Below, in pieces: positions 26,301 to 36,082 of a stretch of 64,000 nt of DNA (positions within the stretch are counted from its first letter, which is position 1; each line of letters opens with the position of its first letter). Source of the stretch: Synchiropus splendidus. Lineage: Eukaryota; Chordata; Actinopteri; Syngnathiformes; Callionymidae. The stretch covers positions 1,550,001-1,614,000 of the forward strand of contig NW_026527054.1 of NCBI RefSeq assembly GCF_027744825.2, read 5' to 3'. The notes beneath the pieces were generated by a model. The model was not told the origin of the DNA, did not search any database, and saw only the letters and a list, made by a program, of their open reading frames with translations. A program made the position numbers and the translations under genes.

Positions 26301-27087
26301 GGCGGAGGAGGTGGTAGTCCTTTTCTACTTCTTCCTCCTTTTCCGCCGTAATTGAGTCAACCTGACTTTGGAGGGACTGGACCTTTTCATTGGCTTGTTG
26401 TAACAACTGCCTGGTTTTATCATGTTCGTCCAGAAGTCGAAGGTAGAGCTCTGTTTGTCGAGGTGCTTGTTTCCTTAATGCTTCTGACAAGGTCTCCACT
26501 TCTGCAAGTGCATCAGACAGTTCTTTCTGACAAAAGGATAATCTTGCCTCCACCCGCTTGAGTTCATTCTGAGAGGTCAGTGACTCAGCCAGGGCATCTA
26601 GGAGGTCTTGCGTTTGTTGATCTCTGACGGCCTCATGGTCAGTTAGATCTTGTCTCAGTTGAGACACCTCTTGAGTAAGCTCTAGGTTGTCTTGTTTCAG
26701 CTTACTAAGTTCTGTGGTGTTTGACTGAGATTCAACCATGTCGAGTCTCTCTGTTAAGAGGGACTCCCTTTGTCTCAGCAGGGCTAGGTCCTGTTGTCCA
26801 CGCTCCCATTGTCGTTCCCTGTTTTCAATTTCTTTGTCTTTAATTTTTAATTGTGCCACCAAGTTCAGGGTCATGCAACTTAGGGCTTTAACCAGGGATT
26901 TATCTTTGGGGTCCGTGGACTCCAATTGGCTCATGAGCTGAGCGATATTATCATTGATAGCGTCAGGTTGATCTGCTGCCAGGGTTGTGCTATAACCTGG
27001 GCACATCTTATCAGTGATTGTGGCGAGCAGGTGCTCTAACGAATCCAGGTTTTCGTAGTCGACCGGGGATTCTCTGCTTTCAGCCAT
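23359..27087 (-). CDS. Gag-protease-RNase H/integrase fusion of an LTR retroelement, RT deleted
   Basis: A 1242-codon open frame encodes the element's Gag and remnants of Pol. Residues ~60-295 form a long heptad-rich coiled coil. Residues ~370-555 look like a capsid domain (PRFEPKPGG...YLRDIEYHLQRF). A basic Pro-rich linker follows, without a CCHC zinc knuckle. A retropepsin domain covers ~780-880, with catalytic motif LVDTAAD (D788) and the closing LLIGKDLLNRFDP. At ~955-1000 only the end of an RNase H domain remains (HWKKVRGQSHIPSRDREYND...LAKEG). At ~1130-1180 an integrase-type H2C2 zinc finger follows (H1134, H1142, C1172, C1175), with the YWP motif. Reverse transcriptase, most of RNase H and the DDE integrase core are missing, yet the frame stays open across the deletion. 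The start is the first ATG after the leader. It could be a chimeric non-autonomous family mobilised by a relative. Confidence 0.88.
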   Translation of the reverse strand: MAESRESPVDYENLDSLEHLLATITDKMCPGYSTTLAADQPDAINDNIAQLMSQLESTDPKDKSLVKALSCMTLNLVAQLKIKDKEIENRERQWERGQQDLALLRQRESLLTERLDMVESQSNTTELSKLKQDNLELTQEVSQLRQDLTDHEAVRDQQTQDLLDALAESLTSQNELKRVEARLSFCQKELSDALAEVETLSEALRKQAPRQTELYLRLLDEHDKTRQLLQQANEKVQSLQSQVDSITAEKEEEVEKDYHLLRHVKSLEDHISQLQEDLSRTKNELQNTVEQTQRARDAAHKPPSKPGSLLRDSKEQPITFKSLNPFSQWTAHPEGSRSQPNYDSASLHWPNNPPHQGGYAAAAPPDRAPTQGLTTNVLNKLARNIPRFEPKPGGNTETRSYLRDIEYHLQRFPEATTPDKIYLLKITSSREVGNFIDRQPPAVQNDFDTLTKMMLREYSSPEPSLGLLSAIAVKQGRNEPPAQYYHRLRQAFFGDKNEQNMEEDLNFKALFLRNLHPGTSHHLGVTACPRTMNSFQLRDLADKGFAKQMLGNWKNGEPPYSLLPLGVQSSHMELEGDAPVSPPEVKPLSQTHRQPERKASPRQARKAFFSQKAWSDDSTAPPQSVVNQTGFHKPPHPGNVWRRHANHGDGHVKPVPSTQADSQANRRRKKSDNQKNPSPEEEQMYKLFAQWYKEQNPKKPPSRLGLEATESQATPPADKNLTSNPPNPAVLVVNYDQDSPPLGENSWVKHPAQPTQQLLGELTERGVARKFYLATTLEDLLHYEALVDTAADITTMSTQVFDQLQRAAHAQDKTLKLQKCKLDVWAFSTVGTQLNPLTLIHWTIGPMTVVHPVYVSPHNNIPLLIGKDLLNRFDPIIDFQRLKIWAQVRQPLPLEHDSHPSYYTVANGGDTARHDPCSNPRTPSNSNVDTVLYHLPGQKRNRFLMAKRKPVKHKDLFTVCDHPVSTHDMRVHWKKVRGQSHIPSRDREYNDLTDTLAKEGAPHGKPWSVRPARIHTESMPAVLAATRQQSRSTPTQCNTSLHLACDQVFQNSDLVNRQNQDPTLSSLIRSVTADHENDVPNPNSGPPDRELSHWLTVKNKLRMVDGLLVYVSDEHAMPRLAVPLSLRGAMLAYAHVAPCTGHRGVKATVDALQQVAYWPCMHQDVADYIKGCLTCCQFQPTQPNLKQGSHIPHSQTCKPIGWDPWSNLPEAMNLLATGLTETKLNGTTPQHLQKKKLTPDNN

Positions 27088-29155
27088 TTAATCGTTTGTT
27101 TTGTTTTATTGCTGAATTCCTTAATTTACGCTTGTAAGCTAGTTAAAATGTTAAAGGAAAACTTATCAGCGAATTGTTCTTAAGTTATTGAAAACCAACT
27201 TAAATTATTGGGATGTTAAAAGTAACGGTTTAAGTAATTGCTATTGTTATTACTCAGGTTGTTGAGATAACCAGGGGATCACTTTAGGTGCGTTACTTTT
27301 AGCGGATTTGATTTCTAAAATTTCAATGTTAATTTAAAATTTGTTTGAATCAAATCTCAAATTGTTTAATTGTTTCTACTAATAACTCTTTAAGTTATTT
27401 AAGTGAGTAACAAGTTTTTTGGTTTTTTTTTTTTCAAATTCAATAGTTGGTTTGTCAACTTGGATGCAAGATTTAATTGTGTGGGCTATTTATGGACTGG
27501 TTGAATTATTTAATTAATAAGTAATTATTAATTAAAAAGGCAAGGTTTGTTTCTATTGTCGATGTTTCTAATTGAGTAGTGAGACAGCTATTCAATAAAA
27601 ATATTCAAGTGTATCTGTGTATAAATTTGTAATCTTAATTCTTAATTAAAATTATTTTTATACACAAGTGGGGTTGGAATTACTAGGTTTGTAATTTTAA
27701 ATCCAAACTGTAGTTTGACTTTGGGTTGGTGACAACAGGTGAAGCGTGTAAGCTGGACAGGTAGAGAAAGACTGTGGAGCAAGAATCTGCAAACACTGAA
27801 AAAAAAAAAAAAATAGACAAAGCTTTTTTTTTTTTAAAACACACTGCACAATGGACAGGCAGCACCACAAGCATCAGCAATTTGCAGGATGGCAGAAAGC
27901 AAACAGCTAATTTGTGTGCAAAGCAAAACAAACAACACAAGCTAATCGTGGCAGATTAGCATTACCAGCTATTGCAGCTGCAGACTGTAACACCGCTAGT
28001 GGTGGCCTCGCAAGTAGCACAGCACAAACAAGGCACGGAGGCCCCAACTGTCAACTTAAACAAGTTGGCACTGTAACAAAATAAGCCAAAGACTAAAGTT
28101 ATCCAACCTCAGTACCTTAGCATCTGACATGGTAACTAAACAATAGCTTTCACCGCAGTTAGGCTATCAGTAGAAGTGAGCATCACACGCCTTAGCATTA
28201 GCAACAACAAATAGCCTTCAACAGTGTTAAACCTATTGTCAATGGCAGGCTAGCTGTTAGCCGGCTAGCCTAGCAACAGTTGCTACGCTGACGTCACTTC
28301 CTTTAATGAGGCGGGACTTCCTGTCCGCCCTCCAGTGGGGTACAATTACTACAGAGACGTGCGCTTCTTTCACTGGGAAGAAGAAGCTGCGACCACGCAT
28401 GCGCGAAAGTCTTATGAGATCAAAATCTCTGCTCTACACACAGCAATAAATAAGTGAATGAGGCGGGACTTTCTGTCCGCCCTCCAGTGATGTGGAATGA
28501 CTCCAGAGGTGCGCGCTTCTTCCACTGGGAAAAAGAAGCTGCGACCACGCATGCGCGAAAGTCTTATGAGATCAAAATCTCTGCTCTATGCACAGCAATA
28601 CAAGAATAGGTCAATTACGCTCACCACACCCAACACAAGCTCACGTCAATTGATCACTATTGTTCCCGTAGGCAGAAACTCGTGCGCCGGGCAAATGTAA
28701 GACTCCCGTCGTGTTGGAACAACGTTTTAATAACTGGTTAGCTACGCCAATTATTAAAGTTGGAGTTGGACGTGAAGGTTCACTGTTGGTTAGACGCTCG
28801 TAACTCGGTCGTGAATTCCGTCCGCAGGCCTGATGAATTAATGCTCAGCGTTTGTCACTAGAGCAAACACATGTATATTCTCTCGATAAGACTTGTAGTC
28901 TTTTTTTTATTTTTTTTTTTCGAGGCAGTAGGTACCATCAAAGTAATTTCAGTGCTTTTGAAGCACAGACAAAGTGGTTTAAACGCGTTATTAATTTTGT
29001 TCTTATTTTTATTTATTTATTTTTCTTAATAATGTCTCAGCGCAGGCTGGGCACACGCTTTGAAGAGAGTGAGAGGGAAGAAACGGGGTGAAGCAAGGGG
29101 GGGGAACACTCTACCTTTATGGAATGGTTTACAATCAAAATTTAGCAATTAATCA
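27088..29155 (-). other. Long untranslated leader between PBS and gag
   Basis: About 2.07 kb separates the primer-binding site from the gag ATG. No ORF in it shows a recognisable domain. It contains several A/T runs (for example 27799-27813 and 27824-27835) and one internal tandem duplication annotated separately. A packaging signal or splice donor would be expected here in a retrovirus-like element, but I cannot place either from sequence alone. Confidence 0.6.
28305..28600. repeat. 144-bp tandem duplication in the leader
   Basis: Two direct copies of about 144 bp (28305-28448 and 28457-28600, offset 152 bp) begin AATGAGGCGGGAC and end CACAGCAATA. Both carry CTGCGACCACGCATGCGCG, so the region is locally CpG-rich within an AT-rich leader. 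They differ by several substitutions and a small indel. Confidence 0.85.
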
Positions 29156-29173
29156 GCCTCACACGGGGCACCA
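29156..29173 (-). promoter_or_regulatory. Primer-binding site
   Basis: On the minus strand, seven bases after the 5' LTR, lies TGGTGCCCCGTGTGAGGC. It begins with TGG, the complement of a tRNA CCA tail, as primer-binding sites do. The 18 bases would pair with a tRNA 3' end. I could not assign the tRNA isoacceptor with confidence. Confidence 0.7.
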
Positions 29174-29180
29174 ATAAGGC

Positions 29181-31270
29181 TGTAGTGAAAGTGAAGGATT
29201 GTCTGGTCACGGACGCCTGCGTCTGTGACGTGGATATTATGAAAAATAATATCTCCTCGAAAGTTTGGGGCACCACCTGAAATATAGTTTCCAGGAGACT
29301 ATTTAGCTCTCTTGATTAACACTTAATTAATTAATTAACCGTGGTAACTTAATTAACTATTAGCGTAATCAATCTATTTATCTGAAGTCACTACTCGTGA
29401 TGTAATGTCCTTTACTGATCAGAGGCTCTTAGATTGATTATAATACACTCCAAAGTAATGTGATCAAGACCAACGTAATTTTATAGATTTATTTAGGAAT
29501 AAAAGAACAGAAAGAAACAGGAAAGATGCAAAGGAGAATGAGATGATCCCGACAATATCGCGATGGAAGCGTAAACCAGTTATGAATCAATGTCAATACC
29601 GTATCAGACACGTGTGTAACTGATGGGAAAGTTCAGACGTTCTAGTCTAACTGTCAACCTCAGGCAAGTAATAACATTACTAAACCCCAACACACCACTC
29701 TGTGCAGAGATGACAAGCAGCGGCTTACTTTGGCGATGAGTGGAGGGATGAATGGGATGGAGGGATGGATGAGAGGGTGATGAGTAGATGCAGAAGGTCG
29801 GTCAGGAGGTGAGGGAGGAGGCAGGCGGCTTTGGAAGGAGGCGTCCTGGTTCTCAACGTGGTGGCTTGGAGGTGATGAGGACACGCAGCTTCAGGCGTCG
29901 ATGGCACTCTCGGATCGTCTTCCGGACCGCCGTGGATCTTTCGTCGCAGACGGGGTGATCGTAGCTGGCAGAGAGCGGCGTAGGACCGAAGGCGTATCTT
30001 TCTCTCGTGCCAGGTGATTCACCGGTCTGAACAACCTTCTAGAGTGGTCGCCTTAATGACACACTCCAGGCAGCGGAAGGTTGTTGGAAGTTGGACTCGC
30101 GTGCTCGTCACGGCCGCCGGCTGTGATCACATGGTGTGACTGGGCCGTTCCTGAAGGAAGCTCTGGCTTGGCAGACCGCTGGAGGATGAGGGTGATGTGC
30201 AACTTTGAAAAAGTTCCTCAATCACTCTCACACTTGGATGGGCAGCGAGTGGAACGCTGGCACGGCTTCAAGGGTGGAGGAGAAGCAAGAGTCTTTGCAG
30301 GAAACTTGAGCAGGAACCGTCGAGGAAGTTGGTTGTAGTTGGTTGTAAGAGGTGAAGTATCCAGAGGAAGCGGCAGAAGGAGGGGAAAGAGGGCAACCGA
30401 GGGCAACAGAGGGACAGAGGGGAACAGAGCAGAGAGGGGAACAGAGGGCTGAACAGAGGGTCACAGAGGGCTGAACAGAGGGGAACAGAGCGCACAGAGG
30501 GCAGAACCTCTGTAGACTGGGTCTTTTGAACTCTCATGAAGAGTCTCCTTGTCCAGTTTTGATTGGTTGAAGGAGTTCCATCACCTATTGCTGATTGGAC
30601 GAGGGTTTCCAAGCCTGGCCTTCCTCCTCCTCCTCCAACGGGGTCGTAAATTCCAGTCTTGAGATGGGAGATTTTGACCCCCCCCGGTACCAGAGTTTTA
30701 TTTGACAATAAAACATTACCTGAGTTGTAAAGTTGCTCGCAATCTGTCAAAACTTTCCCATCTCAATTTAAGCATTCAGACGACACCAAACATGACCATT
30801 CTAGCACATTCTCCTCTATAATGATCAATATAACAATCGACCATTCATGTCAAGTTTACCATCACATGTTCAGGGCATCTGGTTTGCTTGAACATCCTGT
30901 GGAAATCATGGGTTATTATGGGAAACAAAGTCCTTTTTAAGAAATACACATTAAGACACATTCACATACAAGTCTGTCTTTGTTCATCTGGAACCTGGAG
31001 AAGGGGGAGCTGTGTGTGTCCCCCACCAAACAGGGTTCATGAGTTGGTCAGGTTTTTTTTTCTCTTACGGCACAGCATCCTGGACTGTTGCTCTAGTCTC
31101 TCCCCCCTTTGACCATTCCAATGATTTATGGTCCTTATCGGAGGGTTCAGAAACCTCTGAGCTGCAACAGGCATGGTGGGCACCCAAGGAGATGTCTCCG
31201 AGTTGAAGTTACACATTCCAGAAAAGTCCACCAGGTCCATGCTTGAATCTCTGGAGAAGGAATCACTACA
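29181..31270 (-). repeat. 5' LTR of the minus-strand retroelement
   Basis: This partner of the repeat at 20128-22184 is 2090 bp long with the same TGTAGTGA...TCACTACA ends. The purine-rich minisatellite at about 30395-30505 is longer here than in the other LTR. The LTRs are clearly similar but not identical, so the insertion is not very recent. Short ORFs in it are mirrored in the other LTR and are not treated as genes. Confidence 0.93.
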
Positions 31271-34200
31271 GTGATATAATAGCGATACAAACGTCCTATA
31301 ACTTGTCATGTAACACAATGTAGGAGGGACTGAACATTCATTGAATGAACATTCATTTATACTTGATGCTATCCCTAGTCAGACAAGTAGTGTAGAAATA
31401 TCCAAAGTATGTCAACCCTTAATTTTATTTTATTTTATTTTATTTTACTTATTTTTTGCCTTACCAGTGGCTTAAATGTGTATATTACAAGCCGTGCTTT
31501 TCACTGATTTAAATGTGTCTTTATTCTGTATTTTCAGGTGAAAACAGCCAAATGCGGGAGCAGTACGGTGCAACATGTTCGTTTTGTAGTGTGCATTTTG
31601 TGTTTAGCATTTTTTAAAAAGTAACTTGTGACTATTCAAAACCAGGCAACTAGTGTAGAAATAATTGAATGTTTTAACTCTTTAAAAGTTGCACCAAAGG
31701 ATAAAAATAAATATCACAGTTGTTAGGTATTATCAGGATTAATCAACCAGTTATGCATGCATTACGCAATTACTCCAGCATCATATGTGGTATTTAGATC
31801 AGATCCAGAGACTAACCTGCTTCTAGCTGAGGTGAAACTATGAATGTACGAATTGAGAATTATAAAAAAAAAAGTAACCCGAGTCGAAATCGAAATGTGT
31901 TGAAATTAAATCTTTCCATTTTAAAAAAACTGTGTTTCTATTGTTCATTTTCACAAAATTTTAATGCTGAAGTAAAGCTTGTGAACAAATTCAGATATTG
32001 TATTTTCATATTTCTTCACAAGTTACAGGTGTATTCTAAGTTTTTATTTATCAACTGTGTCTCAAATTTTAAAACTTTTTCAGTGTTTTTAAAAACAAAC
32101 AACTGGCAATCATTAAACTGGTTGACATTGTAGGTTTCGTGAACCTGTTTTTGTCTTGTCTGTTTTGTCTGTGTTCGCAAGTTACCATAAAAGAATAGTT
32201 TTGGTAGGCAAGCTGTTCATGCTATAAAATCTAAAAGTAAATTTTTCCTTCTAATTCAAACTTTTCTCCATCCATTAGATTCTCAAATATCTGTTTCACT
32301 GTTAAAAACTCCTAATTGTCAGTACAAGAAATTGAATTGTTTGTAAAAACAACAAATTTCTTTCAGCAGTTTTCTTTCAGCACTCACTCACACACACACA
32401 CACACACACACACTCGTGCATCAAATTTAAGACTTTCCATTCTCACTATAAGACAACAAGCCATTTTAGCATGTGCGAGCAGCATGTTCCCAATCTTCTT
32501 AATCTTTTCATTCACCTGACACTGTCTGCTTACACAAATTGTACTAGTAATCCTGAACTAAAGCCTGACATTTTTGTACAACCATCTACGATATGGTAAA
32601 TAAATGAATATTATTAGAAATGTTATTAGAAACTAGATATAGTTTTATATAATTTTGACAAACTTTTTTCATTTGTTCAGCCATTTTTCAAATTTGAAAA
32701 AAAATAAAAGATGTATAACTTTTGTCAAGAACTTTTTATTTTTTGCTACCGGTCACAACCCCACTTTTGCATGAAATAGTATGAAATATAATTTTTTTTT
32801 TTTTTACAAGTAAAGCTTTTTACTACTCACTGTCAATTCTAACTGACAAACAACAAATCACAGGGTTGACATTGTAGTTTCTGACATACTTTCAGTTTTT
32901 TCATTTTTAATCGTCCTAGACCTACATTTTCTTTACATATCTTCAAGCTAAAGAGTATATTATCTTTTATTTGTTTACATTCACAAGGTGTACGAATTGC
33001 GTGGAAGCATTTTTTTTTTTTTAACGTTAGTAGTCTCTCAATGAGGCGCTGAATCCTGCAGAAGGCTTTTATTCCTTTTTATGAACTTGCATCTACCTAT
33101 CCATCCATCAGTCAGTTAAGTTTTAAAGTGTAACTGCATAAGACGGAATATGCACACAGAAAATATTAGAACAAATAAATACGAGAATATACTTCAAAGA
33201 ACAACTCTGTTCATTGAGAAGGGAGAGAATAGAAACTCCATAGAAAGAACATCTGAGAAAAACAACAACAACAACAACAACAAGAAAAACAATATAACAA
33301 AACTAACAAAGATTTTTGAAAGCAACAGTGTGATTATATCTCATTTTTCACTCAAATTAAATTTTTAACTGAGTGAATGTCTGCAAACACATGAAAGCAT
33401 GTTTGTGAACATGACAACGCTTGGTGATCCAATATCCAATCCTATGGGAAGATGTCCCGGATCATACTTAGGTCTTCGTTCAACATATACAGCCAATGAC
33501 TAGTTTCTCGCCCCTAAAATCAGCCTCGATGCACTTTTTAAAAACGGTGGCAAAATTCGCTGTTCTGCCCATAAGAGGGGGAAAGTGATAGAATGAGATT
33601 AAGATTTGTCTTTTTTTTCTTGAACAATTACAGTAATTGTGTGTGTCATTCTCCCTTAAATCGGTTGCTATCATTTAGCGTAAATGTCGCGAGCCGCCCA
33701 AAATGTCGAGGGTGACCACGGTGATGAATACAATCTTGAATCTTGAGCACAGAGTGCCCCTTGTTTGTCCCGCAGTGGGGAAATGTTGGACTTGTTGGAT
33801 CTACGCATACGTAGGTAAATGCGGAATTGATGAACATCTCATAAACATCTCATACGAGAACTTTAAACGGAAGGAAGGAACACATATTGGATATGAAGTT
33901 CTATGAAGCTTTTCCACTGGACCTTTGGAGTCAAAGCGTAGACTGACATTCATGTTTGCATGTTACTACAGTACTTTTTGGGTTTTATTTTGTAATTATG
34001 TATGTATTGTTTCTGTTGGTTGGGGAGAAACTCTTGAAAGTGCTGCAATTTCTGGGACCACGTTGAAAAAACGTTACTGTCAACGTTTGCGTCAAAAGGA
34101 TACTTCTGCAAGGAATCTCAATTAATTCCAAAAGCAAACGGATACCTACAATATCCTTGAACAAAATCTGAAATTTTGAAAGAGTTAAATGTAATGCTGT

Positions 34201-35054
34201 TGTAATATATTCTCACTATGATGTGGTTTAAACATAAATGATGCAATAGTTATCTCCTGCAAAAGATAATGATGATGATGATAAAAGTTGAAAATTAAAA
34301 GTTGAATGCAGGCAAATATTTATGTTGAATGTTTGTGAGTAGCTTGTAAAATCTTCGATGTATGACTTCATTTTACCCTTTCCTCACTAATAGCCATCAC
34401 AAATTGGCGACCTCCATCTTGATCTGAGATGCACCCTCCTCCTATGAAAACCTGGCCATCAATTCAGACATATGTGACTCTGCTTGTCTGCCTGTGTAGC
34501 AGTCTCTAAACCATACATCATGGCAGGTCCTTTGTATTGTATTGTTTGTAAAGAACAAGTACAACAATACGTGGTATCCTCAGTTTAGACAGAACGTGGG
34601 TGATTCAACAAGTTACACATGTTCAATGGTGCTCATTCAGAGAACCAATGATTGAGACCTTACAGATATTTCTTGTTGATGCCAGTGAGGAGAGAGTGAC
34701 TGTACGTCTCGCAGAAGAATATAAACGCATTAATTGATAATCTGAGGATCAAAAAACTTGAACAATGACCCATCTTTCAGGATGGCCTCAAATTTTCATC
34801 CACGATCTAACAGTCATGTGTAAAGGGTTCCCGGGTTGTTTGTGGTGACATTGGATGACTTGTTTTGACATAATTCACCTGATGGGCTGCCTGAGACCCG
34901 TCAACACAGCATTGTCAGGGATAAAAAGAACATCACTTTAAAAAACAGATCAGTTACTAAAAAAACTCTGGGTCGTGTACACTAAGAGGCGATTGTTTTC
35001 AGACGCACAACCAAACCTTTTGGGTTCTGAGTTTTGAGTGGATGAGGGGTCATT
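31271..35054. other. Long non-coding block upstream of the ATPase, shared with copy 2
   Basis: About 3.8 kb of AT-rich sequence without a supportable gene. It is collinear with 57386-61390 in copy 2 apart from small indels and one large replacement, so it belongs to the duplicated unit. It contains TTTTA repeats at about 31422-31446, a (CA)n run at about 32385-32413, an AAC repeat at about 33260-33285 and many A/T homopolymers. ORFs here (up to 97 codons) are not kept open in both copies. A decayed polymerase gene is possible by position, but I see no polymerase motif. Confidence 0.75.
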
Positions 35055-35731
35055 ATGGAAGAAATTCATTTCGATCCTCGTTTGAAAACACCATTTTCAT
35101 GTCTAGTGGTGGGACCATCAGGGTCAGGAAAGACCCATTTTGTAAAATGTATACTTGAAAATTGTGAACATGTTATGGATGATGCCAATGTAAATATTGT
35201 ATGGATTTATACTTCTTTTCAACCGATGTACAGTGAATTGCAAAAGATGAATAAAAATATCAAATTCATTGAAGGTTTACCTGAATCTTTTGAAAATGAA
35301 GATGTATTTCCTTCTGATAGAAAACATTTGATTATTCTTGACGATGTTTTTTGTTGATTTTTGAAGTTTCTGAAAACCCTGAGGTTGTTCGCATTTTTAC
35401 ACAGTACAGACATCATAAAAATATGAGTGTTATAATGCTGACGCAAAACTCATTTCATCGTGGTAAATATAGTCGCAGTATTAGTCTGAATAGCAATTAC
35501 TTTGTACTGTTTAAGAATCCTCGCGATAAAATGCAGGTAAAAGTTCTTGCTCAACAGGTTTACCCGTCTCAGAGAGCTTTCTTTCTAGAAAGCTTTGAAG
35601 ATGCTACAGCTGACGCACACGGGTACTTAATTGTTGATCTAACACCCTCATGTCCAGAACGCTACAGACTAAGGACCGGGATACTTCCTCATCAACGTCA
35701 CACGGTGTACATACCAAAAACGTCTGCTTAA
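35055..35731 (+). pseudogene. A32/FtsK-HerA-like genome-packaging ATPase, frameshifted
   Basis: The product would be the ATPase that pumps DNA into virus-like capsids. The first frame (35055-35357) has a P-loop, VVGPSGSGKTHF (Walker A), and a Walker B-like HLIILDDV. It then runs into a stop just after the Walker B aspartates. The C-terminal half continues in another frame from about 35351 to 35731. Comparison with copy 2 shows about eight extra bases near 35348-35355, which cause the shift. The start at 35055 is the only in-frame ATG before the P-loop. The stop is three bases before the next gene's ATG, so the three plus-strand genes are tightly packed. As it stands the gene cannot make an intact ATPase. 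Confidence 0.87.
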
Positions 35732-35734
35732 GTT

Positions 35735-36076
35735 ATGTCAGCGCGTACAAAAAGAAACACGGGTTTACTTAAGGAACTATACCATGCTCCGTCAAAGAAA
35801 CGTAAAGACATTTTGATGCGTAGTTCTCGGGACTTTATTCAAGCTCTCGGTGAGATCGCCCTGAATGTTTTGAAGGGGAATGTACCATTGTCACAGGCTC
35901 AGTTCAAAAAACTGAAAAAACAGAAGAAAAACATCAGACTCTTGGCTAATAAAAAGGCGTGCGTGAAGCGTAAACGAAGGATTCTTAAAAAGCAATCGGG
36001 AGGATTCATTTTGCCATTGCTAGCGGCTGCCGTTCCAATCATTGGAAATCTAATAGGAGGACTTGTAAAGAAGTAA
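35735..36076 (+). CDS. Small basic protein with C-terminal hydrophobic segment (Polinton-type)
   Basis: This 113-aa protein is rich in Lys and Arg in its first 87 residues (SARTKRN at the N-terminus, KKRKDIL, KKQKKNIR, CVKRKRRILKK). It ends in Gly-Gly followed by a hydrophobic stretch at ~91-110 (LPLLAAAVPIIGNLIGGLV) and a KK tail. Proteins with this layout recur beside the ATPase in Polinton-like elements of animals (my recollection of the family, not checked). The charge pattern suggests a DNA-binding or virion-internal role with a membrane-active tail, by loose analogy with adenovirus cement and core proteins. LIGG-L at 106-110 fits the adenain consensus (M/I/L)xGG-x. Copy 2 has the same gene with a frameshift. 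The function is inferred. Confidence 0.72.
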   Translation: MSARTKRNTGLLKELYHAPSKKRKDILMRSSRDFIQALGEIALNVLKGNVPLSQAQFKKLKKQKKNIRLLANKKACVKRKRRILKKQSGGFILPLLAAAVPIIGNLIGGLVKK

Positions 36077-36082
36077 AACACC

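Larger units (their letters stand above)
20128..31270 (-). mobile_element. LTR retroelement, retrovirus/gypsy-like, internally deleted
   Basis: Two direct repeats of 2057 and 2090 bp bound an 11.1-kb element read on the minus strand. Each repeat begins TGTAGTGA and ends TCACTACA on the plus strand, a perfect 8-bp terminal inverted repeat with TG...CA ends. Inside, in minus-strand order, are a primer-binding site, a ~2-kb leader, a 1242-aa Gag-Pol ORF, an env-like scrap and a polypurine tract next to the 3' LTR. Reverse transcriptase and the integrase catalytic core are absent, so it cannot be autonomous as it stands. The left flank is satellite (AACTT) and the right flank is Polinton-like sequence (GTGAT). 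No target-site duplication is visible, which points to recombination or flank loss after insertion. Confidence 0.9.

Noticed and set aside
23892..26941. Plus-strand ORFs of 60-90 codons inside the Gag-Pol gene
   Set aside because: They are shadows of the 1242-codon minus-strand frame, which alone carries recognisable domains.
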